From Bacillus sp. MM2020_4 (GTDB taxonomy: Bacteria; Bacillota; Bacilli; Bacillales; Cytobacillaceae), in assembly GCF_011250555.1 (NCBI RefSeq), contig NZ_JAANMZ010000003.1, positions 153,177-217,176 of the forward strand: DNA of 64,000 nucleotides. The letters are read 5' to 3'. Numbering within the stretch: position 1 is the first letter of the stretch; each line of letters begins with the position of its first letter. A program made the position numbers and the translations under genes. The notes beneath the pieces are model-generated. The model saw only the letters and a program-made list of their open reading frames with translations. It searched no databases and was not told the DNA's origin. This document shows positions 34,782 through 43,230 of this stretch, piece after piece.

Positions 34782-35237
34782 TTATTTGATTGGATCTTTT
34801 GTGTCCCATTTGATGGTGAATTGGACTTTGTTTGCCTTTTTGATTGGGTGCTCGAAGGCTTCGGCGATGACTTCTTTTTGAAGCTCAATTTGCTGGGCAA
34901 GGAAACCGGCTTCAAGCTGGAAGAAGTACTCTGCTTTTGATTTCACTCGTGACACAATGAGTGGGCTTGTTAGTTCAATTTCGATTTCATTTTTCGTTTC
35001 TTTTGCTAATTCAAGCTGTCCCCATGAGGCATTAGCGAAAAACTCAACGACTTGATCAAAATCGGTTAAAGGAAATTTCCGTGCCAGTCGTTTACCTGCC
35101 CAATAAAGGATTTCAGGGGTGTCTTTTCCTAGAATCTCAGGTAAAAGGACTTCTCTGATTAACTCATATCCGAATATGGAGATGGTTCGCGGTTCCGGTG
35201 AATTAACATCTATATCGACAACTGTACTATCTTTCAC
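34782..35237 (-). CDS. yslB: DUF2507 family protein YslB
   Basis: A 151-residue soluble protein of the YslB/DUF2507 family, related in fold to V4R/TRAPP-like heme- or ligand-binding domains; the cellular role is unknown. Visible are ISIFGYELIREVLLPEILG at the N-terminus, ILYWAGKRLARKFPL and FFQLEAGFLAQQIELQ, all typical. It is convergent with lysC and divergent from sdhC, the same place as in B. subtilis. AAGAGGGGAAA precedes the ATG on the - strand. Confidence 0.85.
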   Translation of the reverse strand: MKDSTVVDIDVNSPEPRTISIFGYELIREVLLPEILGKDTPEILYWAGKRLARKFPLTDFDQVVEFFANASWGQLELAKETKNEIEIELTSPLIVSRVKSKAEYFFQLEAGFLAQQIELQKEVIAEAFEHPIKKANKVQFTIKWDTKDPIK

Positions 35238-35664
35238 ATGTTTCCCCTCTTTCTATCATTCTATTATATACAATTTTGATTAGGTTTTAGAACTGATTTC
35301 TCGAAAACAGGAATGGAAGGGAAAATATTATTTCGTAATAACTAATCATATTTATCATCATAATTATAATGTCCTTTCATACGGAAAAATCAACAGTTAG
35401 ATGTTGGTAATTGGGGAGTGAAATTTGTAAAAAATTCAAATAAACGGTGTTTTTCATCACCGTCTATTATAATATCAATATATTTTAAAAATTTTATTTT
35501 TTAGTAAAGATTGTGTATCCGTTTTCTTGACGCTCTAGCATGTTGGGAGTAAAATGGACATGTCACATTATTGTCACAGTGATGCTAGGTTATGAATTCT
35601 TTTAAGGGGTTTTATAAGGGAAGAAACTTAACATCATTTTTAAAATTAAAAGGGGGGTAAAATA
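35238..35664 (+). other. Divergent yslB-sdhC intergenic region with the sdh promoter
   Basis: 427 bases without a gene. The first ~250 bases are AT-rich and I see nothing firm in them. Then comes the sdh promoter (35527-35555), two TGTCAC words at 35561 and 35572 (one helical turn apart) at the presumed start site, and a ~100-nt leader ending in a very G-rich ribosome binding site (AAAAGGGGGG). In B. subtilis this G-rich site is a target of the iron-sparing small RNA FsrA; whether that holds here is inference. Confidence 0.6.
35527..35555 (+). promoter_or_regulatory. Sigma-A promoter of sdhCAB
   Basis: TTGACG (35527-35532) and TAAAAT (35550-35555) are 17 bp apart. Confidence 0.7.
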
Positions 35665-36273
35665 ATGGCGGGTAATCGAGAATTTGTTAATCGCAGATTG
35701 CATTCGCTGCTGGGGGTAATCCCAATTGGATTATTCGTAGTGCAGCATCTTGTAGTCAACCATTTTGTAACAGGAGGACCTGAATCCTTCAATAAGGCTG
35801 CAGGTTTTATGGGAAATCTTCCGTTCCGGATTGTGCTGGAAACTGTAGTTATTTATTTACCAATTCTTTATCATGCAATTTATGGACTTTATATTGCTTT
35901 TACCGCAACTAGCAATGTCAATAAGTTTGGTACATACAGAAACTGGATGTACATCCTACAACGTATTACTGGCGTTATTACATTGATCTTTATTGCATGG
36001 CATGTATGGCAAACACGGATCGCGGCGGCATTTGGATCAGAGGTTAACTTTGATATGATGCATGATATTCTTACATCACCTTTCATGTTTGTATTCTATT
36101 TAGTTGGTATTATTTCAGCCATTTTCCACTTTGCTAATGGCTTATGGTCATTCTTAGTTAGCTGGGGGATCACGGTGTCACCTCGTTCACAAGTCATTTC
36201 TACATACGTGACAATTGGTGTTTTTGTGGTTCTAGCAATTGTTGCTGTTCAAACACTGGTTGCTTTTATTTAA
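35665..36273 (+). CDS. sdhC: Succinate dehydrogenase cytochrome b558 subunit
   Basis: SdhC anchors succinate dehydrogenase (complex II) in the membrane and holds two haems that pass electrons to menaquinone. The 202 residues have five predicted membrane helices (about 14-34, 55-76, 92-114, 135-156 and 175-198). Haem-ligand candidates are the His residues in FVVQHLVVNHF, YHAIYGLY, FIAWHVW and FHFANGLW. There is no signal peptide. ATG 35665 follows a GGGGGG site. First gene of the sdhCAB operon. Confidence 0.95.
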   Translation: MAGNREFVNRRLHSLLGVIPIGLFVVQHLVVNHFVTGGPESFNKAAGFMGNLPFRIVLETVVIYLPILYHAIYGLYIAFTATSNVNKFGTYRNWMYILQRITGVITLIFIAWHVWQTRIAAAFGSEVNFDMMHDILTSPFMFVFYLVGIISAIFHFANGLWSFLVSWGITVSPRSQVISTYVTIGVFVVLAIVAVQTLVAFI

Positions 36274-36328
36274 TAAAATTTTTGGTCGGAAAAATATGTG
36301 TATTTTGGATTGAGGGAGTGAGTCACGA

Positions 36329-38080
36329 ATGAGTAAAGGTAAAGTGATTGTAGTCGGCGGCGGCTTAGCTGGCTTAATGGCTACCATCAAAGTTGCAGAA
36401 ACAGGAACACCGGTAGAGCTATTTTCTCTTGTTCCGGTAAAACGTTCTCACTCTGTTTGTGCCCAAGGTGGTATTAATGGAGCTGTAAATACAAAAGGTG
36501 AAGGGGATTCTCCGTGGATTCACTTTGATGATACCATTTATGGTGGAGACTTTTTAGCAAATCAGCCTCCGGTAAAGGCGATGTGTGATGCTGCACCATT
36601 TATTATTAATTTATTTGACCGGATGGGAGTTATGTTTAACCGTACTCCTGAAGGATTACTAGACTTCCGTCGCTTTGGCGGTACACAGCATCACCGTACA
36701 GCATTTGCTGGAGCTACAACGGGTCAGCAATTGCTTTATGCATTGGACGAGCAGGTCCGTCGTCATGAGGTAGACGGTTTGGTTACAAAGTATGAGGGCT
36801 GGGAATTCCTTGGTACCGTTATTGATGATGACGGTGTTTGCCGTGGTGTTGTCGTGCAAAACCTCAAAACAATGGAAATTAAGTCGTTCTCTGCTGATGC
36901 TGTCATCATGGCAACAGGCGGTCCTGGGATTATATTTGGTAAGTCAACAAACTCTGTTATTAATACAGGCTCTGCCGCATCAATTGTTTACCAGCAGGGT
37001 GCAACGTACGCGAATGGTGAGATGATCCAAATTCATCCTACTGCCATCCCTGGTGATGATAAACTGCGTTTAATGAGTGAATCAGCACGCGGTGAAGGCG
37101 GCCGAATTTGGACGTATAAAGATGGAAAACCATGGTACTTCCTGGAAGAAAAATATCCTGCATACGGAAACCTTGTACCACGTGATATTGCAACACGTGA
37201 GATTTTTGATGTGTGCGTACGTCAGAAACTTGGTATTAACGGGGAGAACATGGTATTCCTTGATTTATCTCACAAGGATCCGCATGAATTGGATGTTAAA
37301 TTAGGTGGTATTATCGAGATTTATGAAAAATTCATGGGCGATAATCCACGTAAGGTTCCAATGAAAATATTCCCAGCTGTTCATTATTCTATGGGCGGAC
37401 TATGGGTTGATTATGACCAAATGACCACTATTCCTGGTCTCTTTGCCGCTGGTGAGTGTGATTATTCTCAGCATGGTGCCAACCGACTAGGGGCAAACTC
37501 ATTGCTTTCAGCAGTTTATGGCGGAATGGTCGCTGGACCAAACGCTGTGAAATATGTGGATGGACTTGAGAAGACTTCTGAAGCAGTATCATCTTCTGTG
37601 TTTGATCGCCATGTTAAAGAACAGGAAGAAAAATGGAACGGAATTATGTCCCTAAATGGTACGGAAAATGCATATGTCCTTCACAAAGAGCTTGGTGAAT
37701 GGATGACAGATAACGTAACAGTTGTCCGTTACAACGATCAACTATTAAAAACGGACGAAAAGATTCAAGAACTCTTGGAACGTTACCAACACATTAATAT
37801 TAATGATACGTCTAAATGGAGCAACCAAGGGGCGGCATTCACACGTCAATTACAAAATATGCTGCAATTGGCCCGCGTTATTACTATTGGTGCTTACAAT
37901 CGGAATGAGAGCCGTGGTGCACATTATAAGCCTGATTTCCCTAAACGGAATGATGAGGAATTCTTAAAGACAACAATGGCTAAATTTGTTGATGCAAAGA
38001 CTGCCCCTGAATTCCATTATGCGGATGTCGATACATCGTTACTAAAACCACGTGAGCGCGATTATACAAAAAAACATTAA
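36329..38080 (+). CDS. sdhA: Succinate dehydrogenase flavoprotein subunit
   Basis: SdhA oxidises succinate to fumarate with covalently bound FAD. The 583 residues begin with the FAD motif VIVVGGGLAGLMATI. The flavinylated histidine is H41 in KRSHSVCAQGGINGA. The substrate-binding and catalytic region includes IQIHPTAIPGDDKL, SESARGEGGRIW, the proton-shuttle Arg region NLVPRDIATREI, and HYSMGGLWVDYD. The C-terminal helical domain is present. It lies between sdhC and sdhB with normal spacing. Confidence 0.97.
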   Translation: MSKGKVIVVGGGLAGLMATIKVAETGTPVELFSLVPVKRSHSVCAQGGINGAVNTKGEGDSPWIHFDDTIYGGDFLANQPPVKAMCDAAPFIINLFDRMGVMFNRTPEGLLDFRRFGGTQHHRTAFAGATTGQQLLYALDEQVRRHEVDGLVTKYEGWEFLGTVIDDDGVCRGVVVQNLKTMEIKSFSADAVIMATGGPGIIFGKSTNSVINTGSAASIVYQQGATYANGEMIQIHPTAIPGDDKLRLMSESARGEGGRIWTYKDGKPWYFLEEKYPAYGNLVPRDIATREIFDVCVRQKLGINGENMVFLDLSHKDPHELDVKLGGIIEIYEKFMGDNPRKVPMKIFPAVHYSMGGLWVDYDQMTTIPGLFAAGECDYSQHGANRLGANSLLSAVYGGMVAGPNAVKYVDGLEKTSEAVSSSVFDRHVKEQEEKWNGIMSLNGTENAYVLHKELGEWMTDNVTVVRYNDQLLKTDEKIQELLERYQHININDTSKWSNQGAAFTRQLQNMLQLARVITIGAYNRNESRGAHYKPDFPKRNDEEFLKTTMAKFVDAKTAPEFHYADVDTSLLKPRERDYTKKH

Positions 38081-38101
38081 TGGAGAGGGGAGTAGGAAAG
38101 A

Positions 38102-38863
38102 ATGTCTGAAAAGAAAACAGTGAAATTTAAAATCATGCGTCAAAATAACACAGATTCTGCCCCTTTTGAGGAGGAATTTGAAGTTGATTATCGTCCGAAT
38201 ATGAATGTTATTTCGGCGTTAATGGAAATTCGGAAAAATCCTGTTAATGGGAAAGGGCAATCCACTACCCCAATCGCTTGGGATATGAATTGTCTTGAAG
38301 AGGTTTGCGGTGCTTGTTCAATGGTGATTAACGGCAAACCACGTCAAGCATGTTCGGCACTTGTTGATCAATTAGAACAGCCAATCCGTTTAGAACCGAT
38401 GCGGACGTTCCCGGTTGTCCGTGACCTTCAAGTAGATCGCAGCAGAATGTTTGATTCTTTGAAAAAGGTGAAGGCTTGGATTCCAATTGATGGAACCTAC
38501 GATTTAGGACCCGGACCGCGTATGCCGGAGAATAAACGCCAATGGGCATATGAACTGTCTAAATGTATGACGTGTGGTGTCTGTTTAGAAGCGTGTCCTA
38601 ACGTAAACAGCAAAACCAACTTTATGGGACCTGCTGTCTTTAACCAAGTTCGTTTATTTAATGCCCATCCAACAGGCGCGATGAATAAAGCAGAACGGTT
38701 AAATGCCTTCATGGAGGATGGCGGTATGCAAGGTTGTGGTAACTCACAAAACTGTGTGCAGGCTTGTCCGAAAGGGATACCAATTACGACTTCCATTGCA
38801 GCTATTAACCGTGATGCCTCTATGCAGGCATTCAGAAACTTCTTTGGCAGCGACAACGACTAA
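38102..38863 (+). CDS. sdhB: Succinate dehydrogenase iron-sulfur subunit
   Basis: SdhB passes electrons from FAD to the haem subunit. The 253 residues hold three clusters. The [2Fe-2S] site is in the N-terminal ferredoxin domain (NCLEEVCGACSMVINGKPRQAC). The [4Fe-4S] and [3Fe-4S] sites are in the C-terminal domain (CMTCGVCLEACP and GCGNSQNCVQACPKGIP). The gene starts 21 bases after sdhA and ends the operon at a terminator. Confidence 0.97.
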   Translation: MSEKKTVKFKIMRQNNTDSAPFEEEFEVDYRPNMNVISALMEIRKNPVNGKGQSTTPIAWDMNCLEEVCGACSMVINGKPRQACSALVDQLEQPIRLEPMRTFPVVRDLQVDRSRMFDSLKKVKAWIPIDGTYDLGPGPRMPENKRQWAYELSKCMTCGVCLEACPNVNSKTNFMGPAVFNQVRLFNAHPTGAMNKAERLNAFMEDGGMQGCGNSQNCVQACPKGIPITTSIAAINRDASMQAFRNFFGSDND

Positions 38864-38872
38864 AATAAACCA

Positions 38873-38907
38873 AAACCTTCTTTTCTACTTTGAAAGGAAG
38901 GTTTTTT
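38873..38907 (+). terminator. Intrinsic terminator of sdhCAB
   Basis: AAACCTTCTTTTC (38873-38885) pairs with GAAAGGAAGGTTT (38892-38904) with one mismatch or G-U pair, followed by T residues. Confidence 0.88.
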
Positions 38908-38996
38908 CCTTTTTTTATGATGATTTCCAATAGTTCTATAAGTGCCCCTTTGGTATACTTGAAAATAATGTCCTTTTGAAAAGGTAGGTTTTACAT

Positions 38997-39578
38997 GTGA
39001 AGTCGAAGCTTCCTCTGTTGATTATTTCTATCGGACTCATTTTATTAGGTGTTGGAGTGTGGCAATTTGTAGATACGAAAGTTCAAACAAAAGCCTCTGT
39101 TAAACAAGCAAAGGAAATGATTGCTGAACAGCGGTCAGAACCGCTAACAAAGAAAGTTGAAAACAGCCCGCCTCCAAGTATGGGGGATACTGTAGGTCTC
39201 TTAACTATTCCGAAGATTAAGTCTGAACTGGCCATCGTTGAAGGGACCGATCCGGATGATCTCGAAAAGGGTGTTGGGCACTATAAGGGTTCTTATTTTC
39301 CAGGCGATCAAGGGCAAATTGTTTTGTCTGGCCACCGTGACACCGTATTTCGTAAATTAGGTGAACTTAATATTGGGGATTCATTAAAAATGGAAATGCC
39401 CTATGGAAACTTTACCTATGAAATTACGAAAACGAAGATTGTGAAGTCTGACGATACGAGCATTATTACATTACAGAATCAGCAGGAGGAATTAATTGTT
39501 ACCACTTGCTATCCCTTTCGCTATGTCGGTAATGCTCCAAAACGGTATATTATTTATGCAAAACGTAAAGCATCATAA
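38997..39578 (+). CDS. Class D sortase
   Basis: Sortases join proteins with an LPxTG-like signal to the cell wall. The 193-residue enzyme has an N-terminal membrane anchor (about 5-24, LPLLIISIGLILLGVGVWQF), a linker, and the sortase barrel. The catalytic triad is complete: H113 in LSGHRDTVF, C171 in IVTTCYPF (the TLxTC position) and R183 in APKRYIIYA. Length and motifs fit class D, common in spore-formers. It starts with GTG behind AGGTAGG. No substrate with a sorting signal lies nearby, and the gene sits between sdhB and gerE where B. subtilis has none. Confidence 0.88.
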   Translation: MKSKLPLLIISIGLILLGVGVWQFVDTKVQTKASVKQAKEMIAEQRSEPLTKKVENSPPPSMGDTVGLLTIPKIKSELAIVEGTDPDDLEKGVGHYKGSYFPGDQGQIVLSGHRDTVFRKLGELNIGDSLKMEMPYGNFTYEITKTKIVKSDDTSIITLQNQQEELIVTTCYPFRYVGNAPKRYIIYAKRKAS

Positions 39579-39662
39579 ACCCTTTGCTTCACTGGCACCA
39601 AAAGGTTAGAATATCCTTTGCATTTTTTTAATAAAATCGTTCTCCTCCAAGAAAATATAGTC

Positions 39663-39690
39663 ACTTCATTTATATTATTCACATAAGATA
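39663..39690 (+). promoter_or_regulatory. Sigma-K promoter of gerE
   Basis: AC (39663-39664) is 17 bases from CATAAGATA (39682-39690), which fits the sigma-K pattern AC-N16/17-CATANNNTA. gerE is a known mother-cell sigma-K gene. Confidence 0.8.
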
Positions 39691-39753
39691 TGGTGACTAA
39701 ATATACACCCACCCACGATTCATTACTGGCGAAGGCAAGGAGGGTTACAATAC

Positions 39754-39978
39754 TTGAAGGAGAATGATTATAATCACAAGCCACTACTCACCAAACGTGA
39801 AAGAGAAGTATTCGAACTACTAGTACAAGACAAAACAACGAAAGAAATCGCTGGTGAATTATTTATAAGCGAAAAAACAGTTAGGAATCACATTTCAAAT
39901 GCCATGCAAAAGCTTGGTGTAAAGGGGCGTTCACAAGCAGTTGTAGAGCTCCTTCGTATGGGAGAGCTAGAACTTTAA
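39754..39978 (+). CDS. gerE: Spore-coat transcription regulator GerE
   Basis: GerE is the last mother-cell regulator of sporulation and acts with sigma-K on coat genes. The 74 residues are a single LuxR-type helix-turn-helix ([49 protein letters not shown], split here at about 12-60). It has no receiver domain and is the normal length. The start is TTG 39754 behind AAGGAGGG. A sigma-K promoter lies about 65 bases upstream and a terminator follows. Confidence 0.97.
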   Translation: MKENDYNHKPLLTKREREVFELLVQDKTTKEIAGELFISEKTVRNHISNAMQKLGVKGRSQAVVELLRMGELEL

Positions 39979-39979
39979 T

Positions 39980-40022
39980 GATGACCGGCATCCATTTTTG
40001 GAGGCCGGTTCATCGTTTTTAT
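39980..40022 (+). terminator. Intrinsic terminator after gerE
   Basis: GATGACCGGC (39980-39989) pairs with GCCGGTTCATC (40004-40014) with one bulge; inner TCCA/TGGA extends the stem, and T residues follow. Confidence 0.8.
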
Positions 40023-40064
40023 ACACAAAAGTTACATAAGATTATGGAAAATAGTAGAAATGCC

Positions 40065-40093
40065 TTGAAAGTTTTATAAGTAAAATTTAAAAT
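40065..40093 (+). promoter_or_regulatory. Candidate sigma-A promoter before the PAS kinase leader
   Basis: TTGAAA (40065-40070) and TAAAAT (40088-40093) are 17 bp apart. Transcription would start near 40100. Confidence 0.6.
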
Positions 40094-40099
40094 AAACTG

Positions 40100-40243
40100 T
40101 AGGTTAATAGAATTAATGCTTTATTCACATAGATAAAAGAGCCCTCTTATTTTAGCGATAACAACACATAGACGGTAGCGCGTTAGACGTGAGCTAGACA
40201 CAAGCCAAGATGGGAGACTTACACATCTTGGCTTTTATTTTTT
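40100..40243 (+). ncRNA. Candidate terminated leader or small RNA upstream of the PAS kinase
   Basis: Between a plausible promoter and the kinase lies a ~140-nt segment ending in a strong intrinsic terminator. AAGCCAAGATG (40202-40212) pairs with CATCTTGGCTT (40224-40234) over 11 bp, followed by a T-rich run to 40243. The kinase ATG is only 37 bases downstream. Upstream of the stem are AAGAGCCCTCTT (40138-40149), able to fold on itself, and an unusually GC-rich stretch 40172-40197 with the related words GTTAGAC and GCTAGAC. No known riboswitch motif was recognised. It could be an attenuator of the kinase or a stand-alone RNA. Confidence 0.5.
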
Positions 40244-40279
40244 CACTAATTTCGTTGGGGAAGGAACTGATAGAGAGAG

Positions 40280-42136
40280 ATGAGCGGTCCTGTAGAAGCA
40301 ATAAAAAGTGAGAAGAGATTGCTTTTAATCAATTATTTAACTGAAAATAAGAGCCGGTATGAAACAATGTTCACGTATAACAAAGATGGCATTTTTACAA
40401 TAGACATCGAAGGGCAACTGGTGCGGGGGAATCCAGCATTCGAAAAGATTTCAGGATATGCACAAGAAGAAGCGAATAAGTTAAAGCTCCAATTTCTTTT
40501 TCCAATTGATCAGGTAAATAAAGTCTTTCATCATTTTCATCAAGCCGTTTTAGGCCAAGTCCAAAATTTTGATTGTAAAATGGTAAATAAAATGGGGGAG
40601 CATGTTGACCTGAATATTACGAATATCCCCATTTGCGTAAATGACCAAATAGTGGGGGTCTGTGCAGTTGCAAGAGATATTACGGAATTAAAAAGAAAGA
40701 AAGAAGAAGTAAGAAAAATAGAAGAAATGCAGCGTGTATTAACGGACAACCTATTGGATCTTATTATTAGTACGAATTTGCAGGGAGAAATTATTTATGT
40801 CTCCCCTTCATGTGAACATATTCTTGGCTACCCGGCTGAAGAAGTGATCAAACAAAATTTCTTATTCTTTGTCCATCCAGATGATGCTGAAAAAACTTTT
40901 ATCATTCGAAAAGAGGCTCTTAGCAGTCATGAAGAAAGAAGGGATTGCTACCGTATTCGAAAAAGGGATGGAAGTTTTGTTTGGATGGAGTCTCTTTGCA
41001 AACCAATTATTGCCCCCGATACCCTTCATGTATTAGAAGTGGTCAGTGTGTTTAGGGATATTTCAGAGCGAACGAGAGTAGAGGAAGAGGGGAAAAAACG
41101 GGAGGAGACTTATCGGGATATCGTCGAGTATTCCCCGGATGCTGTCATTATTGCAAAAGAAAATGAGATTCTTTTTTTTAATGAAACAGGTGTAAAATTA
41201 TTTGGCGCAACAAAGAAACAGGATCTTTTGAATAAAAAGTTTTTTGATATTATTCATCCGGATTATCAAGAGATTGCCAAACAGCGATCCAAACTTCTTA
41301 TGAATGGTGAAGCTACCGACTTTTATGAATACAAGCTAGTCCGTTTGGATGGAACTACTTTTTTCGCCGAAGTAAAAGGGATTCCAACAATTTTTCAAAA
41401 TCAATCAGCAAGGCATATTATTATTAGGGATTGTACGGAACGGAAAAAGACACAAGAACTGTTACTAAACTCAGAAAAATTAAGCGTTGCTGGCCAGCTT
41501 GCAGCAGGGATTGCTCATGAGGTTCGGAATCCCCTGACGGCAATTAAAGGGTTTCTTCAGTTAATGGAGGCACAGGCAGAGGGTGATAAACCGTACTTTG
41601 AAATAATCCAATCAGAGATGGATCGGATCGAGCTGATTTTAAGTGAGTTATTGGTGCTTGCAAAACCGCAAGAGTTAAAGATTGAAACGGTTGATTTAAT
41701 TTCGCTTCTTGACAATGTAAAAACATTAATTGATACCCAGGCGAATATGAACGGGGTTCATATTGAGAGGATCTATCAGGCGAAGAATATCACGATTAAA
41801 TGTGATAAAAATCAATTAAAACAAGTTTTTATAAATATCTTGAAAAATGCTATTGAAGCAATGCCAAAAGGCGGCGTCGTCACAATCGAATTGAAAAAAC
41901 ACAGCTTTAATAAGGTAAAGCTGCTTATAAAAGATACTGGCAGCGGTATGCCAGTGCATATCTTAAGACGACTGGGAGAGCCGTTTTTCACTACCAAAGA
42001 GGATGGTACCGGACTAGGGATCATGATCTCCAAACAAATCGTTGAAAATCATGATGGCTCGATTCATTTTTGGAGTGATCAAAAAGGGACCATAATTGAA
42101 GTGATTTTGCCAATGGCGCGGCATGTGGAGGTATAG
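40280..42136 (+). CDS. Cytosolic PAS-domain sensor histidine kinase (sporulation-kinase type)
   Basis: A 618-residue soluble kinase with three PAS domains (about 30-135, 145-265 and 275-390; TYNKDGIFTIDIEGQLVRGN, LLDLIISTNLQGEIIYVSPS, YSPDAVIIAKENEILFFNET). A HisKA domain follows with phospho-acceptor H413 in GIAHEVRNPLTAIKGF, then an HATPase domain with the N box (ILKNAIEAM), G1 (DTGSGM), the GEPFFTTKEDG segment and G2 (TGLGI). There is no membrane segment and no adjacent response regulator, so it is an orphan. This is the layout of KinA/KinE-type kinases that feed the Spo0F-Spo0A phosphorelay. Which Kin protein it matches cannot be settled by eye. It lies between gerE and ysmB. Confidence 0.88.
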   Translation: MSGPVEAIKSEKRLLLINYLTENKSRYETMFTYNKDGIFTIDIEGQLVRGNPAFEKISGYAQEEANKLKLQFLFPIDQVNKVFHHFHQAVLGQVQNFDCKMVNKMGEHVDLNITNIPICVNDQIVGVCAVARDITELKRKKEEVRKIEEMQRVLTDNLLDLIISTNLQGEIIYVSPSCEHILGYPAEEVIKQNFLFFVHPDDAEKTFIIRKEALSSHEERRDCYRIRKRDGSFVWMESLCKPIIAPDTLHVLEVVSVFRDISERTRVEEEGKKREETYRDIVEYSPDAVIIAKENEILFFNETGVKLFGATKKQDLLNKKFFDIIHPDYQEIAKQRSKLLMNGEATDFYEYKLVRLDGTTFFAEVKGIPTIFQNQSARHIIIRDCTERKKTQELLLNSEKLSVAGQLAAGIAHEVRNPLTAIKGFLQLMEAQAEGDKPYFEIIQSEMDRIELILSELLVLAKPQELKIETVDLISLLDNVKTLIDTQANMNGVHIERIYQAKNITIKCDKNQLKQVFINILKNAIEAMPKGGVVTIELKKHSFNKVKLLIKDTGSGMPVHILRRLGEPFFTTKEDGTGLGIMISKQIVENHDGSIHFWSDQKGTIIEVILPMARHVEV

Positions 42137-42157
42137 AGGGTTCATATTTCACCCAAA

Positions 42158-42189
42158 TTGAAAAAGCATCGGATCCGATGCTTTTTCAA
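42158..42189. terminator. Perfect 32-bp palindrome, bidirectional terminator
   Basis: TTGAAAAAGCATCGGA (42158-42173) is the exact inverse complement of 42174-42189. T runs exist on both strands, so it can end both the kinase gene and the convergent HesB-like gene. Confidence 0.85.
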
Positions 42190-42199
42190 ATGATTTGGT

Positions 42200-42499
42200 T
42201 TATGCTGACTTTGTATAACTATACTCCACTTCATCCTTTTGTTGATTGTAATCAACATGTAAATCATGTCCATTAAAGAACCATAAATCCGTACTTTCTA
42301 CAAAAAAGGTAATTCCTTCTATTTCAGTTTTAACAGACATATCAATCGGTTCATTATCAACTGTAAACCCAAGGGCAAAATTTTCTTGGATTGGGCTGCT
42401 CCCGTAAATTTGTGTATAGAACCTCACTTTATCTCCTTTGGTTAACTCCACTTCCTCTTGAAACCATTTTAATGCCGCGTTACTAATGTTTATGACCAT
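42200..42499 (-). CDS. HesB/YadR/YfhF family protein
   Basis: A 99-residue protein of the HesB-like/IscA-fold family found in bacilli (YneR/YfhF type). Typical segments are INISNAALKWFQEEVEL at the N-terminus, VRFYTQIYGSS, FALGFTVDNEPID and GITFFVESTDLWFFNGHDLHVDY. The three Cys of true iron-sulfur scaffold A-type carriers are missing; the protein has no Cys at all. So it shares the fold but is unlikely to hold a cluster the same way. The role is unknown. AGGTGAGGA precedes the ATG. Confidence 0.82.
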   Translation of the reverse strand: MVINISNAALKWFQEEVELTKGDKVRFYTQIYGSSPIQENFALGFTVDNEPIDMSVKTEIEGITFFVESTDLWFFNGHDLHVDYNQQKDEVEYSYTKSA

Positions 42500-42766
42500 A
42501 TTCTCCTCACCTTTGTTGTTTATTGAGACTTATTTTTTATCTGTTCATCATTCTATACTATCTCCAAAGTATGTGAAACTAATTTGATTCTTGTATATGG
42601 AAGATTGGCTTTTTCGTAGCAGTATTTCTTCCACCTGCCAGTAGGGATTCTTCAAAAAGTTTCAACTTGAAATTTTAACGAAAAAAGGTGAAAATAAGGA
42701 AAAGCTTATATAATTTTCTTTGTATTGTTGGTCTTGAGGATAAGCTACTATTAGGAGTGTTAAATA

Positions 42767-43216
42767 ATGGAACTCGAAAATCCGCAAAAGGTACCTGGGG
42801 ATATTTTTGCCAATATAGAAAAAGATTTACGCTACATTTCTGGAATTATCAAGCAAAAGGGACGTGAAATGTTAAGTAATTATAAGATTACGCCTCCCCA
42901 ATTTGTGGCGTTGCAATGGCTTTTTGAAGACGGCGATATGACAATTGGCGAGCTATCGAATAAAATGTATTTGGCCTGCAGCACGACCACCGATCTTGTC
43001 GACCGGATGGAGAAAAATCTTCTCGTGGAGCGGGTGAAAGATCCGAGCGATCGTCGAGTGGTGAGAATTCATTTGCTCGAAGAAGGTAAGAGAATTATTG
43101 ATGAAGTAATTAAGAAACGTCAAGTATACTTAGGGGATGTATTGAAAAACTTCACACTAGAAGAAATTCAACTTCTTCAATCCAACTTGATGAAACTGCA
43201 TCAGGAAATGCGATAA
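42767..43216 (+). CDS. ysmB: MarR-family transcription regulator (YsmB-like)
   Basis: A 149-residue winged-helix regulator. The MarR core is clear: helix with [25 protein letters not shown], recognition helix [18 protein letters not shown], and wing [18 protein letters not shown] (about residues 90-107). The ligand and targets are unknown. It lies directly before racE (14 bases), as ysmB does in B. subtilis, so it may regulate its own operon. AGGAGTG is upstream of the ATG. Confidence 0.9.
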   Translation: MELENPQKVPGDIFANIEKDLRYISGIIKQKGREMLSNYKITPPQFVALQWLFEDGDMTIGELSNKMYLACSTTTDLVDRMEKNLLVERVKDPSDRRVVRIHLLEEGKRIIDEVIKKRQVYLGDVLKNFTLEEIQLLQSNLMKLHQEMR

Positions 43217-43230
43217 ATGAGGCGAGATGT

